This document shows, piece by piece, positions 62,658 to 64,000 of a stretch of DNA of 64,000 nucleotides (its first letter is position 1; every line of letters begins with the position of its first letter). Origin of the DNA: Methylocystaceae bacterium (lineage in GTDB: Bacteria > Pseudomonadota > Alphaproteobacteria > Rhodospirillales > Terasakiellaceae); the NCBI GenBank assembly GCA_013373205.1, contig JABXIG010000015.1:186001-250000 (forward strand). Direction: 5' to 3'. A program made the translations under genes and the position numbers. The notes below the pieces were generated by a model. It did no database searches. It worked only from the letters and a program-made list of their open reading frames with translations, and was not told the origin of the DNA.

Positions 62658-63152
62658 ATGTCTTCGCCAATGCAGCGCATTGAAGAAATCATTGCCCCCA
62701 CCCTGACAGAACTTGGCTACGTTATCGTACGTTTGCAAATGCAGGGTGATCGTCGCCCGACGTTGCAGATTATGGCTGAACGTGCCGATCGCAAAACCAT
62801 GGATGTGGAAGATTGCGCCAAAATCAGCCGCGCTGTGTCTCCGCTTCTGGATGTGGATGACCCTATTGACGAAGCCTACTCTCTGGAAGTGAGTTCCCCA
62901 GGCGTAGATCGCCCGCTTGTTCGGGCAGAAGATTTTGATCGCTTTGCCGGTTTCGAAGCCAAGGTAGAAATGTCCTACCTGATTGAGGGCCGCAAACGTT
63001 TCACAGGCCGCCTTGTGGGGCTTGTGGATGGTAATGTACAAATTCTCGTGGACGGTGTGGCCCAGGATCTTCCTTTCGAAGATATCGTAAAAGCCAAGTT
63101 GGTCCTAACCGATGACCTGCTTGCTGCAGCGTCCAAAGAACAAGGATTGTAA
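62658..63152 (+). CDS. rimP: Ribosome maturation factor RimP
   Basis: A 164-aa protein for 30S subunit maturation. RimP N-domain (PTLTELGYVIVRLQMQGD), the SRAVSPLLDVDDPI segment and the central EVSSPGVDRPLVRAEDFDRF motif are present. The C-domain is the SH3-like barrel. First gene of the rimP-nusA operon, preceded by a leader attenuator. Confidence 0.96.
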   Translation: MSSPMQRIEEIIAPTLTELGYVIVRLQMQGDRRPTLQIMAERADRKTMDVEDCAKISRAVSPLLDVDDPIDEAYSLEVSSPGVDRPLVRAEDFDRFAGFEAKVEMSYLIEGRKRFTGRLVGLVDGNVQILVDGVAQDLPFEDIVKAKLVLTDDLLAAASKEQGL

Positions 63153-63158
63153 GGAAAA

Positions 63159-64000
63159 ATGGAACAATCGAGCGGAATGCCTCGCCCTGAATTGCTGCAA
63201 GTTGCCGATGTGGTAGCACGCGATAAAGGGATTGAACGCGACCAAGTTTTTGAAGCCATGGAACAAGCCATTCAAAAGGCAGGTCGTTCCAAATATGGCC
63301 AAGAACACGACATTCGTGCCAACATCGACCGTAAAACCGGCGAGATCAAACTGGCACGCTACATCGAAGTGGTCGAAGAGGTCGAAGACGAACACATGCA
63401 AATGACCGTAGATCAGGCACGCGCGCGTAAGAGCGATGCTGAACTCGGTGAATTTCTGGTCGACCCTTTACCGCCGATTGATTTTGGTCGCATCGCTGCC
63501 CAAACGGCTAAACAGGTCATCGTACAAAAAGTACGTGATGCCGAACGCGACCGTCAGTATGATGAATTTAAAGACCGTGTTGGCGAAGTCGTCAACGGTC
63601 TGGTTAAACGTGTGGAATTCGGCAACGTAATCGTTGACTTGGGTCGCACAGAAGCCTTGCTACGCCGTGATGAATGTATTCCGCGCGAACATGTGAAAAA
63701 CGGGGACCGTATCCGCGCTTATATCTTTGATGTACGTCGTGAAAACCGTGGACCTCAAATCTTCCTGTCACGTTCTCACCCTCAATTCATGGCCAAACTG
63801 TTCACACAGGAAGTCCCTGAAATCTATGACGGCATCATCGAGATTAAATCCGTTGCCCGCGATGCTGGGTCACGTGCGAAAATCGCTGTACAGTCTTCTG
63901 ACGGTTCCATCGATCCGGTGGGTGCATGTGTGGGCATGCGTGGTTCGCGCGTTCAGGCTGTTGTGTCTGAACTGCAAGGTGAAAAAATCGATATCATCCA
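63159..64000 (+). CDS. nusA: Transcription termination/antitermination protein NusA, N-terminal part
   Basis: The first ~280 residues run off the end of the window. The N-terminal RNA polymerase-binding domain (residues ~1-130) is followed by the S1 domain (VGEVVNGLVKRVEFGNVIVDLGRTEALLRRDE, seen as GEVVNGLVKRVEFGNVIV) and the start of KH1 (PEIYDGIIEIKSVARDAGSRAKIAV, seen as GIIEIKSVARDAGSR; then VGACVGMRGSRVQAV). AAGGAA precedes the ATG, six bases after rimP. Confidence 0.97.
   Translation, partial: MEQSSGMPRPELLQVADVVARDKGIERDQVFEAMEQAIQKAGRSKYGQEHDIRANIDRKTGEIKLARYIEVVEEVEDEHMQMTVDQARARKSDAELGEFLVDPLPPIDFGRIAAQTAKQVIVQKVRDAERDRQYDEFKDRVGEVVNGLVKRVEFGNVIVDLGRTEALLRRDECIPREHVKNGDRIRAYIFDVRRENRGPQIFLSRSHPQFMAKLFTQEVPEIYDGIIEIKSVARDAGSRAKIAVQSSDGSIDPVGACVGMRGSRVQAVVSELQGEKIDII

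Noticed and set aside
1-64000. Search for CRISPR arrays, transposases, prophage genes and tRNA/rRNA genes
   Set aside because: None seen; intergenic regions are short and lack direct-repeat arrays or tRNA-like folds.

Overview
The window reads as about 64 kb of ordinary chromosome from a free-living alphaproteobacterium. The pointers are an Irr-type Fur protein with an NHHH motif, a small bacterial SRP RNA, a SAM-II riboswitch in front of metK, a very large (about 1,620 aa) NAD-glutamate dehydrogenase, ETF-ubiquinone oxidoreductase, an AmgK/MurU cell-wall recycling pair and XXX-Ala-Arg type leader-peptide control of leuA. G+C is moderate by eye. The mix fits Rhodospirillales (Terasakiella- or Thalassospira-like), but that placement is inference. 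I see no prophage, transposase, CRISPR array, tRNA or rRNA.

Layout. 1-4.2 kb: end of coaBC, dut, an Rrf2 regulator beside cysK, moeB and a secreted trypsin-like protease. 4.2-10 kb (minus): Bcr/CflA exporter, then a sensory operon of hybrid histidine kinase, HD-GYP response regulator and PstS-like binding protein. The kinase is split by one extra G in a 7-G run. 10-13.5 kb (minus): moaB, lytic transglycosylase, family 4 uracil-DNA glycosylase. 13.6-19.5 kb: ETF-QO, two DMT exporters, LysR regulator, nudC and a small basic protein. 19.5-25.5 kb: ffs, dnaX-ybaB-recR, a binding protein, a TRIC channel, an epimerase and a TPR protein. 25.6-29.4 kb: irr, a nitronate monooxygenase-like enzyme, thioesterase, DUF1905, uppP. 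29.8-35.9 kb: gltD-gltB with a structured 3' region. 36-43.5 kb: GST, a lipoprotein, a probably Fur-controlled winged-helix Cys-cluster protein, a candidate sRNA or attenuator, enoyl-CoA hydratase, a large unknown protein, truA, a YgjP-type protease, DUF1289 and a U32 protein. 43.6-54 kb: NAD-GDH, a GT9 glycosyltransferase, DUF1178, an M48 protease and leuA with its leader peptide. 54-64 kb: ferredoxin-NADP reductase, tsaE-amgK-murU-lnt, an Xre regulator, SAM-II/metK, trmB, a binding protein, and rimP-nusA behind a probable attenuator.

Themes. Nitrogen and sulfur assimilation (gltDB, NAD-GDH, cysK, metK, leuA) is heavily represented and much of it carries visible RNA or operator control. Cell-envelope functions (lytic transglycosylase, AmgK/MurU, UppP, Lnt, GT9, M48) recur. 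No single undescribed system stands out. The items most worth following are the frameshifted sensor kinase with its HD-GYP/PstS partners, the Fur-box Cys-cluster regulator with the neighbouring small RNA, the RNA leaders of leuA and rimP, and the hairpin array after gltB.
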